Below are positions 1 through 7,091 of a stretch of DNA of 57,352 nt, piece by piece. The notes under the pieces were generated by a model, which was given only the letters and a program-made list of their open reading frames with translations, ran no database searches and was not told the DNA's origin. Source of the stretch: Oscillospiraceae bacterium (GTDB lineage Bacteria; Bacillota; Clostridia; Oscillospirales; Oscillospiraceae); assembly GCA_017461585.1 (NCBI GenBank), contig JAFTYM010000019.1:1-57352 (forward strand), written 5' to 3'. Position 1 is the stretch's first letter; each line of letters starts with the position of its first letter. Position numbers and translations under genes: made by a program.

Positions 1-40
1 AGTTTTGCCACAAGCTATTCGAGATAGAATCAATTTACAA

Positions 41-79
41 AAATCCGCCAATACTGGTATGTATTGGCGGATTTTTTAA
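41..79. terminator. Intrinsic terminator hairpin
   Basis: A perfect 14-bp stem (41-54 with 61-74) and a 6-nt loop are followed on the + strand by a run of T. It most likely ends a gene lying left of the window. Apart from this, the first 256 bases hold only the operator and promoter described next. Confidence 0.85.
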
Positions 80-169
80 GTTGCATTATAGCCGAATAGA
101 TAAAGGCAAAACCTTATGTTTTCTTATCGGGTACACCCTAATTGGTCGGTGCTTTTCTAATTCTTAAGA

Positions 170-188
170 TTTATCGAATTTCGATAAA
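170..188. promoter_or_regulatory. Palindromic operator-like site
   Basis: TTTATCGA (170-177) and TCGATAAA (181-188) form a perfect inverted repeat around a 3-bp centre. It ends 6 bases before a TTGACA -35 box. The operon it precedes encodes an Xre-type regulator, so autoregulation is a reasonable inference. Confidence 0.55.
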
Positions 189-194
189 AATATA

Positions 195-224
195 TTGACA
201 AACAGATATACAGCATAATATTAT
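195..224 (+). promoter_or_regulatory. Promoter of the DUF2975 operon
   Basis: TTGACA at 195-200 is a consensus -35 box. The best -10 choices are TATTAT at 219-224 (18-bp spacing) or TAATAT at 216-221 (15-bp). The next gene starts at 257 behind the ribosome site GAAAGGGG. The -10 assignment is not certain. Confidence 0.5.
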
Positions 225-256
225 GGTGCTGTAATAATCGGAAAGGGGCAGAGAAA

Positions 257-730
257 ATGCTTAAAATACCGAGAAAACTGTCAATCAATATTTCCATCGT
301 CATATCCGTAATACTGTTTCTTATATGCATCGCTGCTGTGTTTATCATGCCTATGCTGGTGGATATGCTTATAGATACTCCCGATAATATCGGAAACCGC
401 GATGAGATAACGGCTTTCGGCCGCGTGTTTGTCCATGTCATGGCTTATGTTGTCCTGGCGGCTGTCATACTGGCGGATGGACTAATGTTCATGCTGCTTC
501 TGCGTGTGCGTGACGGAGAAGTTTTTACTTCTCTGAGCGTAGCTTTTATCCGCGGTGTGTCATGGTGCTGCTACCTGCTGTGCGCAGCCTTCTGCGGAAT
601 CGGCATTTACTTCCAGCTTGCTTTTATCGTTGCATTTGCGGCTCTGTTTCTGGGCACCTGTCTGCGCGTTGTGAAAAATGTCATTGAAGAGGCAACCGAG
701 ATAAAGTCCGAAAACGATCTGACAGTTTAA
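257..730 (+). CDS. DUF2975 family membrane protein
   Basis: A 157-residue integral membrane protein with four predicted membrane segments (about residues 10-35, 55-80, 95-115 and 118-138) and a short charged tail. Length, topology and the motif VRDGEVFT in the middle loop fit the DUF2975 family, whose biochemical role is unknown. Family members are very often followed directly by a small Xre/Cro-type regulator, as here, 12 bases downstream, which suggests a membrane protein and DNA-binding partner unit. First gene of a four-gene operon with gaps of 12, 1 and -1 bases. Family assignment is from pattern recognition. Confidence 0.8.
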   Translation: MLKIPRKLSINISIVISVILFLICIAAVFIMPMLVDMLIDTPDNIGNRDEITAFGRVFVHVMAYVVLAAVILADGLMFMLLLRVRDGEVFTSLSVAFIRGVSWCCYLLCAAFCGIGIYFQLAFIVAFAALFLGTCLRVVKNVIEEATEIKSENDLTV

Positions 731-742
731 GGAGAGCATGCC

Positions 743-952
743 ATGGTTGTAATAAATCTTGATGTAATGATGGCAAAGCGGAAAATGTCCTTAAACGAGC
801 TGTCGGAAAAAGTGGGTATCACCCTTGCCAACCTGTCCATTCTTAAAAACAACAAGGCAAAAGCAATCCGCTTTTCCACGCTGGATGCAATTTGCAAAGC
901 GCTGAACTGTCAGGTAGGGGACATTATAGAGTTTGTTCCCGACGAGGAGTAA
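743..952 (+). CDS. Xre/Cro-type HTH regulator (YozG-like)
   Basis: A 69-residue protein that is almost entirely one Cro/C1 helix-turn-helix domain. MSLNELSEKVGIT forms helices 1-2 and LSILKNNKAKAIRFSTL the recognition helix and turn; the end, ALNCQVGDIIEFVPDEE, is typical of short YozG-like regulators. Such proteins bind DNA as dimers. The pairing with a DUF2975 gene is a recurrent arrangement in Firmicutes. It may bind the palindrome at 170-188 and regulate its own operon, which is inference. The start is the ATG at 743 behind AAGGAGAG. Confidence 0.85.
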   Translation: MVVINLDVMMAKRKMSLNELSEKVGITLANLSILKNNKAKAIRFSTLDAICKALNCQVGDIIEFVPDEE

Positions 953-953
953 T

Positions 954-1379
954 ATGAAAAGAATTGCTGTTTTGTTTTCTGTGGTGCTTTTGGTTATTAC
1001 CCTTTGCGGATGCAATGGTGATTGGGAAATTAATTTGCCCGGTGGATTTTCAATAGACAGAATTAACAGTCATCACATTGCCCTTACGAAAGAGGGGCAG
1101 TTTGTAATAAACAATTTCTTTGTGACATCTCTTCAAATCCACGAGCCATATGTTTGCATAAAAGGAATTGAAACGGAAGGCTCATCCGCAACCGAAGATG
1201 AGATAAGAGCCCGCGACACCGTCTGTTACCTTCTGAATACAGAAACGGATGAGCTTGCGGGACCCTATGAAAACGAAGAAGAATTCAGAGCATACTGCAA
1301 AGAAGTAGGCGTCGTAATGGATGAGCTTTGGATGCCTGCGGGTTATAAAGTGTCAGAGCAGTTTAAGGAGGTCAGCTAA
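954..1379 (+). CDS. Small lipoprotein, function unknown
   Basis: The start is taken at 954, one base after the preceding stop, because the protein then opens with a lipoprotein signal peptide: MKRIAVLF, a hydrophobic run, and the lipobox LCGC with the acylated Cys near residue 19. A longer frame from 933 would bury this signal. The mature part of about 120 residues is acidic, has no catalytic motif I recognise, and contains a stretch (TVCYLLNTETDELAGPYENE) resembling small secreted proteins of unknown role. It is probably anchored on the outer face of the membrane. The downstream gene overlaps its stop codon, so the two are translationally coupled. Confidence 0.7.
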   Translation: MKRIAVLFSVVLLVITLCGCNGDWEINLPGGFSIDRINSHHIALTKEGQFVINNFFVTSLQIHEPYVCIKGIETEGSSATEDEIRARDTVCYLLNTETDELAGPYENEEEFRAYCKEVGVVMDELWMPAGYKVSEQFKEVS

Positions 1380-2953
1380 TGGAAAACAACATTCCCATTT
1401 CAAATAATGAAATAGTGATCGAGACTGTACCCGTAAAACCGCCGAGGGAATACAAAGGCTATGAAACTGTTTTTGCATGGCTTTGCCTGTTTGCAGGATA
1501 CCTGTTCTGCAAGTCATTCCCCGTGCGAAACAACCCCTTGGGCGGTTTTATTCTCATTCTGTTTCTGTTCATAACCTCAACTGTGGTTCTTAAGGTAAAA
1601 GGCGCAAAATTCTGCGCCCTGCCCATAATTGCTGCCATATCCGCAGTTTTGGTGTCCAGCGCGCTCATCCTAAGCGCCAACAGAACGGTCTGCTTTTTTG
1701 CATACGCCTATGCAATTGTCATCTACTGCTATTATCTCTATGCCGTCACGGGCAACTCAATAAAAAAGGGATTTACGGATTTTATCGCGATAGATTTCAT
1801 AAAAGCGCTGATCGTAATGCCCTTTGAGTCTCTGGGACTAATTTTCAAGGCTCTGTTTTCGGGCAAAGCCAAAAAGGGCGGCAAATTCGTATTAAAAATC
1901 ATAATCGGTGTAGCCATTGCCGCAATTCCTACCGTTATCGTTCTGGGACTTTTATCATACGACGATAACTTCTGGAACCTGCTGAAAAAGATTTTTGACT
2001 TTGACGGTTTTGACATTTTCTCCCACATCACAAGTATAATCTTCGGTGTACCTGTGGGAATGTATCTGTTTGGTGCGTTCGTCTCGGCTTCTGACAATAA
2101 GTGCAGCACCCACATGACGGCGGAGAGCTGCAGCAATGCATATCAGAAGATGAAAATAGCACCTGCGGTTACTGTGATCGCCGCTGTGCTGCCTGTACTG
2201 TTTTTGTACGTTGTGTTCTTTATCTCCCAATGGAGCTATTACATGTCAGGCTTTACAGGGGTCCTGCCGGAAGCTTTCAGCTATGCCGAATATGCCAGGG
2301 AAGGCTTTTTCCAGCTGTGTATAGTTTCGGTCATCAATCTGCTGATAATTTCCGCGGTCATCGTATTCATGCGCAGAAGAAATAAGGGAATGTCGGTTCT
2401 TCTTAAGATAATCTCTCTTATCTTCTCTGTATTTACGCTTATTCTCATTGCAACTGCAATTTCAAAGCTTGTGATGTATATCGACTACTACGGACTTACT
2501 CCCAAGCGTGTTCATGCAGCTTGGTTTATGGCTGTGCTGGCAGTGATATTTATACTTGTTGCGGTAAAGCAGTTTGTCAAAAAACTCAATGTTGTGGCTG
2601 TGTCCATAGCTGTTCTGGTCGTAATGTTTGCGGCAATTGCCGTTCCAAATACAGACGGCTTTATCGCTGAGTACAATGTGGACAGATATTTAAGCGGCAC
2701 ACTTGAAACTGTTGACGCCGAGGCGATGGAAGATCTCGGACTTGCAGCGGTTCCGCAGATGGTGCGTCTTGCGGAGATACTGCGTGAGCGCGGAGACGAC
2801 AGGGAACTTTATGATGAGACGATGGATTTTCTGCAGAGAATGAACCGCAGATATTTTAGTGAAGAGCCTGATCTGTTCACTTACACGGTTCCGTATGTAA
2901 GGGCAGGAGAGGCGCTGAAAAACATACTAATAACAAAAAAGCCTGCCGCTTAA
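1379..2953 (+). CDS. DUF4153/DUF4173-like polytopic membrane protein
   Basis: A 524-residue protein with about ten or more hydrophobic membrane segments between residues 25 and 420, then a soluble C-terminal part of about 100 residues rich in charged residues. The overall plan and stretches such as LKRVHAAWF-like sequence around residue 380 fit the DUF4153/DUF4173 group of uncharacterised membrane proteins, which often sit beside DUF2975 and Xre genes. Its start overlaps the lipoprotein stop (TAATG). No transport or enzyme motif is evident. The last codons lie inside a terminator hairpin, so the operon ends here. Confidence 0.65.
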   Translation: MENNIPISNNEIVIETVPVKPPREYKGYETVFAWLCLFAGYLFCKSFPVRNNPLGGFILILFLFITSTVVLKVKGAKFCALPIIAAISAVLVSSALILSANRTVCFFAYAYAIVIYCYYLYAVTGNSIKKGFTDFIAIDFIKALIVMPFESLGLIFKALFSGKAKKGGKFVLKIIIGVAIAAIPTVIVLGLLSYDDNFWNLLKKIFDFDGFDIFSHITSIIFGVPVGMYLFGAFVSASDNKCSTHMTAESCSNAYQKMKIAPAVTVIAAVLPVLFLYVVFFISQWSYYMSGFTGVLPEAFSYAEYAREGFFQLCIVSVINLLIISAVIVFMRRRNKGMSVLLKIISLIFSVFTLILIATAISKLVMYIDYYGLTPKRVHAAWFMAVLAVIFILVAVKQFVKKLNVVAVSIAVLVVMFAAIAVPNTDGFIAEYNVDRYLSGTLETVDAEAMEDLGLAAVPQMVRLAEILRERGDDRELYDETMDFLQRMNRRYFSEEPDLFTYTVPYVRAGEALKNILITKKPAA

Positions 2954-2967
2954 GCGACAGGCTTTTG
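2941..2967 (+). terminator. Terminator overlapping the 3' end of the DUF4153-like gene
   Basis: GCCTG-C-CGCTT (2941-2951) pairs with AAGCG-A-CAGGC (2952-2962), followed by TTTT. The stem includes the stop codon of the preceding gene. Confidence 0.7.
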
Positions 2968-2984
2968 CCGTATAAAAAACAAAG

Positions 2985-3055
2985 ACCGCCATCTGCACAT
3001 GGCGGTTTTGTCCTGCAAAGCGGTCTGCACACCGCTTTGCCTCCCCGAGTGGGAG
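2985..3055. repeat. Three consecutive hairpins, intergenic repeat candidate
   Basis: Three inverted repeats follow one another: ACCGCCAT/ATGGCGGT (2985-3006, with TTTT after it), GCAAAGCGGT/ACCGCTTTGC (3015-3040, perfect 10 bp) and CTCCC/GGGAG (3041-3055). The first can serve as a second terminator. The rest of the interval to 3399 is AT-rich and contains only the promoter at 3333-3361; I see no gene there. Whether the hairpin block recurs elsewhere in the genome cannot be seen from one window. Confidence 0.55.
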
Positions 3056-3332
3056 TAAGCATAAAGTTAGGATTAAGTTGGAAAAATGGAAAAGTAAAAA
3101 AGGAAAAAATAAGGAGAATAGAACTTTATGAAATTGCTTTCTTAAGTTCTGACTTTATGATACTAAAGTTTTACAGAAAAATCAATATTGATATTTGTTG
3201 GAAGTTTATAAAAACTGATGTGTAAAATTGTGCATATTAACCAAAATAATGCGAAGTTTTGCACGTTTAGCACAAAAGCGATGGGTGCAATATATGCAAA
3301 ATGACTATGAAAAAGGAAATTATGTAAATATA

Positions 3333-3361
3333 TGTTAATTTGAAAATTTATCTGTTATAAT
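3333..3361 (+). promoter_or_regulatory. Extended -10 promoter of the NAD synthetase gene
   Basis: TATAAT at 3356-3361 is preceded by TG with one base between (extended -10). The -35 region 17 bp upstream (3333-3338) is weak, as is usual for extended -10 promoters. Confidence 0.5.
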
Positions 3362-3399
3362 AATACGTTAGAGAAATTTGAAGTGCCGGAGTGGTGAAA

Positions 3400-5232
3400 A
3401 TGAAGCACGGTTTTTTAAAGGTAATGGCGTCTTCCGTCAACATCAAGGTTGCGGACTGTGAGCATAACAAAGAGAGAATAATTGAAAAGATTTTCGAGGC
3501 GGATGAGAGAGGTGCAGAGCTTCTTGTTTTGCCCGAGCTGTGCATTACAGGTGCTACCTGCGGTGACCTGTTCTATCAGTCTGCTCTTTTAAAGGCAGCT
3601 GAAAATGCGCTGACGGATATTATCGAGAGAACAAAGGCTGCTGAGGTCATAACAGTTTTAGGTCTGCCTGTGTCTGTAGATAACAGCCTTTTAAACTGCT
3701 CTGCTGTTATTTCAAAAGGCGAATTATGGGGACTTGTTCCCAAAATTGGTGATGATTTATTCCTTGAACCGAAAGAGCACCGTGTAATATGGTATAAGGA
3801 AAACTACGTTGTGCCTGTTGACACAAAGCTCGTTTTCAAGTCTGAAAAACACAGCGACTTCTCCTTTACCGTAAACTCCGCACAGGGGCTTATTGCCGTT
3901 TATCCCAAGGCAGAGCCTGAGTATGTGGGTAGGGCAGACTCCCGACGCATCATGGCAAAGGCCGTCTCGGGAATCCAAAACTGCGCTTATATTTATGCAA
4001 ACGCAGGTTACGGCGAGTCCACAACGGATATGGTATATTCCGGTCATTGCATCATTGCCGAAAACGGCACTATTTTAGCCGAGGCGCGCCCCTTTGACGG
4101 TGAGGATGCTGTGTGCGAAATTGATCTTGAAAGACTTATACATGACCGCCGTAAAAGCAAAAAGGATAACAGCGGATTTAACGGCTGGGAGATGCCCGAG
4201 CTTCACGTTGACAATCAAAAAGGCACTTTTGAAAGACACATTCCCATGCTGCCTTTTATCCCCGAGTGTGAAAATGAGCGCAAGTCTGTGTGCCGTGATA
4301 TTTTGATGATGCAGGCATCGGGACTTAAAAAGCGTATAGAGCACACAAACTGTAAGACATGTGTTGTGGGCATTTCAGGAGGACTTGACTCTGCTCTTGC
4401 CCTTATGGTAACGGTCAAGGCCCTCGATATGCTGGGTAGACCCAGAACAGATATCCTTGCGGTTACAATGCCCTGCTTCGGTACAACAAGCCGCACAAAG
4501 TCCAATGCGCAGCTTCTGTGCGAGGCACTTGGAGTTTCCTTCTCTGAGGTGAATATTACAGATGCCGTTTTGCAGCACTTTAAGGATATAGGACACGATA
4601 AGGACACTCTTGATGTTACCTTTGAAAACTCTCAGGCAAGAGAGCGCACACAAGTGCTTATGGATATAGCCAATAAAAACGGCGGTCTGGTTATCGGCAC
4701 GGGCGATCTTTCCGAGCTTGCTCTCGGCTGGGCAACATATAACGGTGACCACATGTCCATGTACGGCGTGAATTCGTCTGTTCCCAAGACTTTAGTGCGT
4801 CATCTGACAGCCTACTGCGCAGAAACAGCGGAAAATGAAGGCGTTGCAAACAGCCTGCGTGATATTCTGGACACACCTGTAAGTCCCGAACTGCTGCCTG
4901 CGGAAAACGGTGAGATATCCCAAAAGACAGAAGATCTTGTGGGTCCTTATGAGCTCCACGATTTCTTCCTGTACTATATGATCCGCTTTGGATTTACACC
5001 TTCAAAAATATTCTATATGGCAAAGCATGCATTCCGCGGTGCTTATGATGATGAGACAATAAAGCATTGGCTTAAAACCTTCATCCGCCGCTTCTTTGCC
5101 CAGCAGTTCAAGCGCTCCTGCGTGCCTGACGGAGTTAAGGTCGGCTCTGTAACATTGTCTCCCCGCGGGGATTGGAAGATGCCAAGCGATGCATCGGCAA
5201 GAGTGTGGCTTGAAGAGGCAGAAAATCTTTAA
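3400..5232 (+). CDS. nadE: NAD(+) synthetase, glutamine-dependent type with defective glutaminase domain
   Basis: Makes NAD from deamido-NAD and ATP, the last step of NAD biosynthesis. Residues 1-285 are a nitrilase-type glutaminase domain and about 290-610 the synthetase domain, with the ATP pyrophosphatase loop SGGLDSA near residue 326 and the downstream motif GTGDLSELALGW. In the nitrilase domain the catalytic Glu (LPELC, residue 46) and Lys (LVPK, residue 115) are present with the usual spacing. The EICEDLW-type motif that carries the nucleophilic Cys is absent: residues 140-195 contain no Cys and the segment is about 20 residues short. The enzyme may therefore use free ammonia. The ATG at 3400 is preferred over GTG at 3391 because GGAG lies 8 bases before it. 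Confidence 0.9.
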   Translation: MKHGFLKVMASSVNIKVADCEHNKERIIEKIFEADERGAELLVLPELCITGATCGDLFYQSALLKAAENALTDIIERTKAAEVITVLGLPVSVDNSLLNCSAVISKGELWGLVPKIGDDLFLEPKEHRVIWYKENYVVPVDTKLVFKSEKHSDFSFTVNSAQGLIAVYPKAEPEYVGRADSRRIMAKAVSGIQNCAYIYANAGYGESTTDMVYSGHCIIAENGTILAEARPFDGEDAVCEIDLERLIHDRRKSKKDNSGFNGWEMPELHVDNQKGTFERHIPMLPFIPECENERKSVCRDILMMQASGLKKRIEHTNCKTCVVGISGGLDSALALMVTVKALDMLGRPRTDILAVTMPCFGTTSRTKSNAQLLCEALGVSFSEVNITDAVLQHFKDIGHDKDTLDVTFENSQARERTQVLMDIANKNGGLVIGTGDLSELALGWATYNGDHMSMYGVNSSVPKTLVRHLTAYCAETAENEGVANSLRDILDTPVSPELLPAENGEISQKTEDLVGPYELHDFFLYYMIRFGFTPSKIFYMAKHAFRGAYDDETIKHWLKTFIRRFFAQQFKRSCVPDGVKVGSVTLSPRGDWKMPSDASARVWLEEAENL

Positions 5233-5251
5233 AAAATTTTTTCAAAAAAAT

Positions 5252-5281
5252 GTGACCTTTCTTGTTTCTGAAACGTGTTTA
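5252..5281 (+). promoter_or_regulatory. Possible ECF-type autoregulatory promoter
   Basis: GTGACC (5252-5257) and CGTGTTTA (5274-5281) are separated by 16 bp just before the sigma factor gene. An AAC/GACC -35 element with a CGT -10 element is typical of promoters read by ECF sigma factors, which often drive their own genes. The match is partial. Confidence 0.4.
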
Positions 5282-5299
5282 TGATAGGAGGGCAGGTCA

Positions 5300-5788
5300 G
5301 TGGCAGATATTATTAGCCTGAAAAACGACATAGAAGCCGTATATGATATGCATGCGGATATGCTGTACAGACTGGCGCTGTCCTATCTTCAGAATAACGA
5401 AGATGCTCAGGATGCCGTGCAGGACGTATTTATAAAATACGCAACTGCATCGGATATATATAGGGATGAGGAGCATAAAAAAGCGTGGCTCATCCGTGTT
5501 ACGGTGAACCGCTGCAATGATATGCTGCGCCGCAGAAAGCTGCGGACACATATTCCCCTGGAGGAAGCATACGATGTTGCCGCAAAGCATGAGGAGAGTG
5601 ACAGCGACATTATGAAATGTCTTGAAAAGATCCCTCTTAAAAACCGCGCGGCAGTTATTCTGCACTATCTTGAAGGCTACTCCGTTGAGGAGACGGCAGC
5701 AGTTCTGAAGATATCCGTTTCTGCTGTGAAAATGCGGCTTAAACGTGGAAGAGAAGCTCTGCAGGAGCTTATAAGAGAGGTGGAATAA
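5300..5788 (+). CDS. ECF-type RNA polymerase sigma factor
   Basis: A 162-residue sigma-70 family protein with only regions 2 and 4. Region 2 (residues 15-75) includes YRLALSYLQNNEDAQDAVQD and KAWLIRVTVNRCND; region 4 (about 105-160) includes the HTH YSVEETAAVLKISVSAVKMR. It has the size of extracytoplasmic-function sigma factors. The start codon is GTG at 5300, 7 bases after AGGAGGG. The next gene overlaps by one base (TAATG) and encodes a single-pass membrane protein, the usual place for an anti-sigma factor. The signal sensed is unknown. Confidence 0.9.
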   Translation: MADIISLKNDIEAVYDMHADMLYRLALSYLQNNEDAQDAVQDVFIKYATASDIYRDEEHKKAWLIRVTVNRCNDMLRRRKLRTHIPLEEAYDVAAKHEESDSDIMKCLEKIPLKNRAAVILHYLEGYSVEETAAVLKISVSAVKMRLKRGREALQELIREVE

Positions 5789-6321
5789 TGTTCAGTAATG
5801 AACAGGTAAATGCATATAAGAATATAACCGCTCCGGAGGAAATGCGCGAAAAAGTGCTGAGCTCTGTCGGAACAAAGAAAAAGAGCCGTACTGCGGCTTA
5901 CAGATATGCAGGTCTTGCTGCGTGTCTCGTAGTGATCATTGCGCTTTCCCTTGTATTTTCGTCAATGGGCGGTGCGACGACAATATATACAGACGGACAG
6001 GTCATAACAGAAAACGGAGTGCCTGTTTACTCTGCAGTTTCCGCAATGAGCGCACGTGGAGTGTTCGGCATAGAGCTTGAAGCTGAGCTTGAGGGCAAGA
6101 CAGTTATATCAAGCGCAGACGGAACCGTTTATGTTTATGATGAAAACGGTGAGCTTACAGAAGGCGAAACAGACGCTGAAAAGGTGAGCATAATATGGGA
6201 CATTGTTCCCACAGACACGGAAAAGACTTATGTCTTAACTTTTGAAAACAGCAGAGGTGTAACGGAAGTTACTCTCCTGTTTGATGAGACGGCAGGCTGG
6301 ATGCTCTGCTGCGATAAATAA
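5788..6321 (+). CDS. Single-pass membrane protein, probable anti-sigma factor
   Basis: A 177-residue protein with a cytoplasmic N-terminal region of about 45 residues, one membrane helix (about 46-66, GLAACLVVIIALSLVF) and an outer domain of about 110 residues. The N-terminal stretch NITAPEEMREKVLSS resembles the start of membrane anti-sigma proteins found next to clostridial ECF sigma genes. No HHCC zinc anti-sigma motif is present. Translational coupling to the sigma gene supports the role, which is otherwise inferred from position and topology. Confidence 0.65.
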   Translation: MFSNEQVNAYKNITAPEEMREKVLSSVGTKKKSRTAAYRYAGLAACLVVIIALSLVFSSMGGATTIYTDGQVITENGVPVYSAVSAMSARGVFGIELEAELEGKTVISSADGTVYVYDENGELTEGETDAEKVSIIWDIVPTDTEKTYVLTFENSRGVTEVTLLFDETAGWMLCCDK

Positions 6322-6352
6322 AGAAAACAACTGATTTTAAAGGAGTATAAAA

Positions 6353-7012
6353 ATGAAAAGAATTCTCGCACTTATCCTTGCACTTGTTATGGTATTTACA
6401 TTTATTTCCTGCGGCAAGAAGGATGAACCCGCAGGCAGCGACGCAACAACAAACGACACAACAGTAGGCGACGGTACGGTTGGTGACGGTACGGTTGGTG
6501 ACGGTACAGTAGGTGACGGTACAGTAGGTGACGGTACAGTAGGTGACGGTACTGTTGAAGACGGTACAGCTGCAGATGACACAGGTGCAGATGACGGTGC
6601 AGCTTCCGGCGACACACTTGGCACAACACTTCTCGGTGTATTCAAGGCAACAGCAGAGGCAAACCCCGATATGACAGCTGAAGAGATCGCAAACGCAGTT
6701 ATCTCCGACCCTGTTATCCAGTTCGGTCCTGCAACAATGCCCGTTGAAGAAGGTTTCCTCTCCGGTTTTGACAACTTTGAGGTTAAGGGCTTTGAAGAGG
6801 GCGTAATGTTCGCTCCCATGATCGGCTCCATCGCATTCGTTGGCTATGTATTCACACTTGCAGACGGCGCTGATGTTGATGCATTTATCGCTGACCTTGA
6901 GGCAAACGCAAATCCCAGATGGAACATCTGCGTTGAGGCTGAAGAGACAGTTACAGGTTCTGTAGGCAACAAGGTATTCTTCCTTATGTGCCCCAAGTCC
7001 ATCGAAGGCTAA
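6353..7012 (+). CDS. Lipoprotein with VGDGT repeat linker
   Basis: A 219-residue lipoprotein: signal peptide MKRILALILALVMVF, lipobox FISC with Cys near residue 20, then a low-complexity linker made of seven 5-residue units (VGDGT and variants), an acidic spacer, and a C-terminal domain of about 130 residues. The domain contains VFTLADGADVDAFIADLEANA, reminiscent of small surface-anchored proteins that measure or bind at the cell envelope; no catalytic motif is evident. The linker DNA is a near-perfect 15-bp tandem repeat, so copy number could vary between strains. It lies 31 bases after the anti-sigma gene and could be a target of the ECF sigma factor, which is inference. Confidence 0.7.
   Translation: MKRILALILALVMVFTFISCGKKDEPAGSDATTNDTTVGDGTVGDGTVGDGTVGDGTVGDGTVGDGTVEDGTAADDTGADDGAASGDTLGTTLLGVFKATAEANPDMTAEEIANAVISDPVIQFGPATMPVEEGFLSGFDNFEVKGFEEGVMFAPMIGSIAFVGYVFTLADGADVDAFIADLEANANPRWNICVEAEETVTGSVGNKVFFLMCPKSIEG
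6464..6568 (+). repeat. 15-bp tandem repeat, seven units
   Basis: Seven head-to-tail units of GTAGGTGACGGTACA and close variants encode VGDGT repeats; the last unit reads VEDGT. All units are multiples of three, so expansion or contraction keeps the frame. Confidence 0.9.
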
Positions 7013-7035
7013 AAAACATTCAACCTGGTATAAAC

Positions 7036-7062
7036 GGGTGCGGTGAAAATCACACCGCACCC
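7036..7062. terminator. Intercistronic hairpin
   Basis: GGGTGCGGTG (7036-7045) pairs perfectly with CACCGCACCC (7053-7062). There is no clear T run after it, so it may be a weak terminator or an mRNA-stabilising hairpin between the lipoprotein and MBOAT genes. Confidence 0.5.
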
Positions 7063-7091
7063 ATATTAATGTAAAAAGGAGCTGAAATACT

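Noticed and set aside
2965-3225. An 86-residue frame after the DUF4153-like gene
   Set aside because: It starts inside terminator hairpins, has no ribosome site and no plausible protein features.
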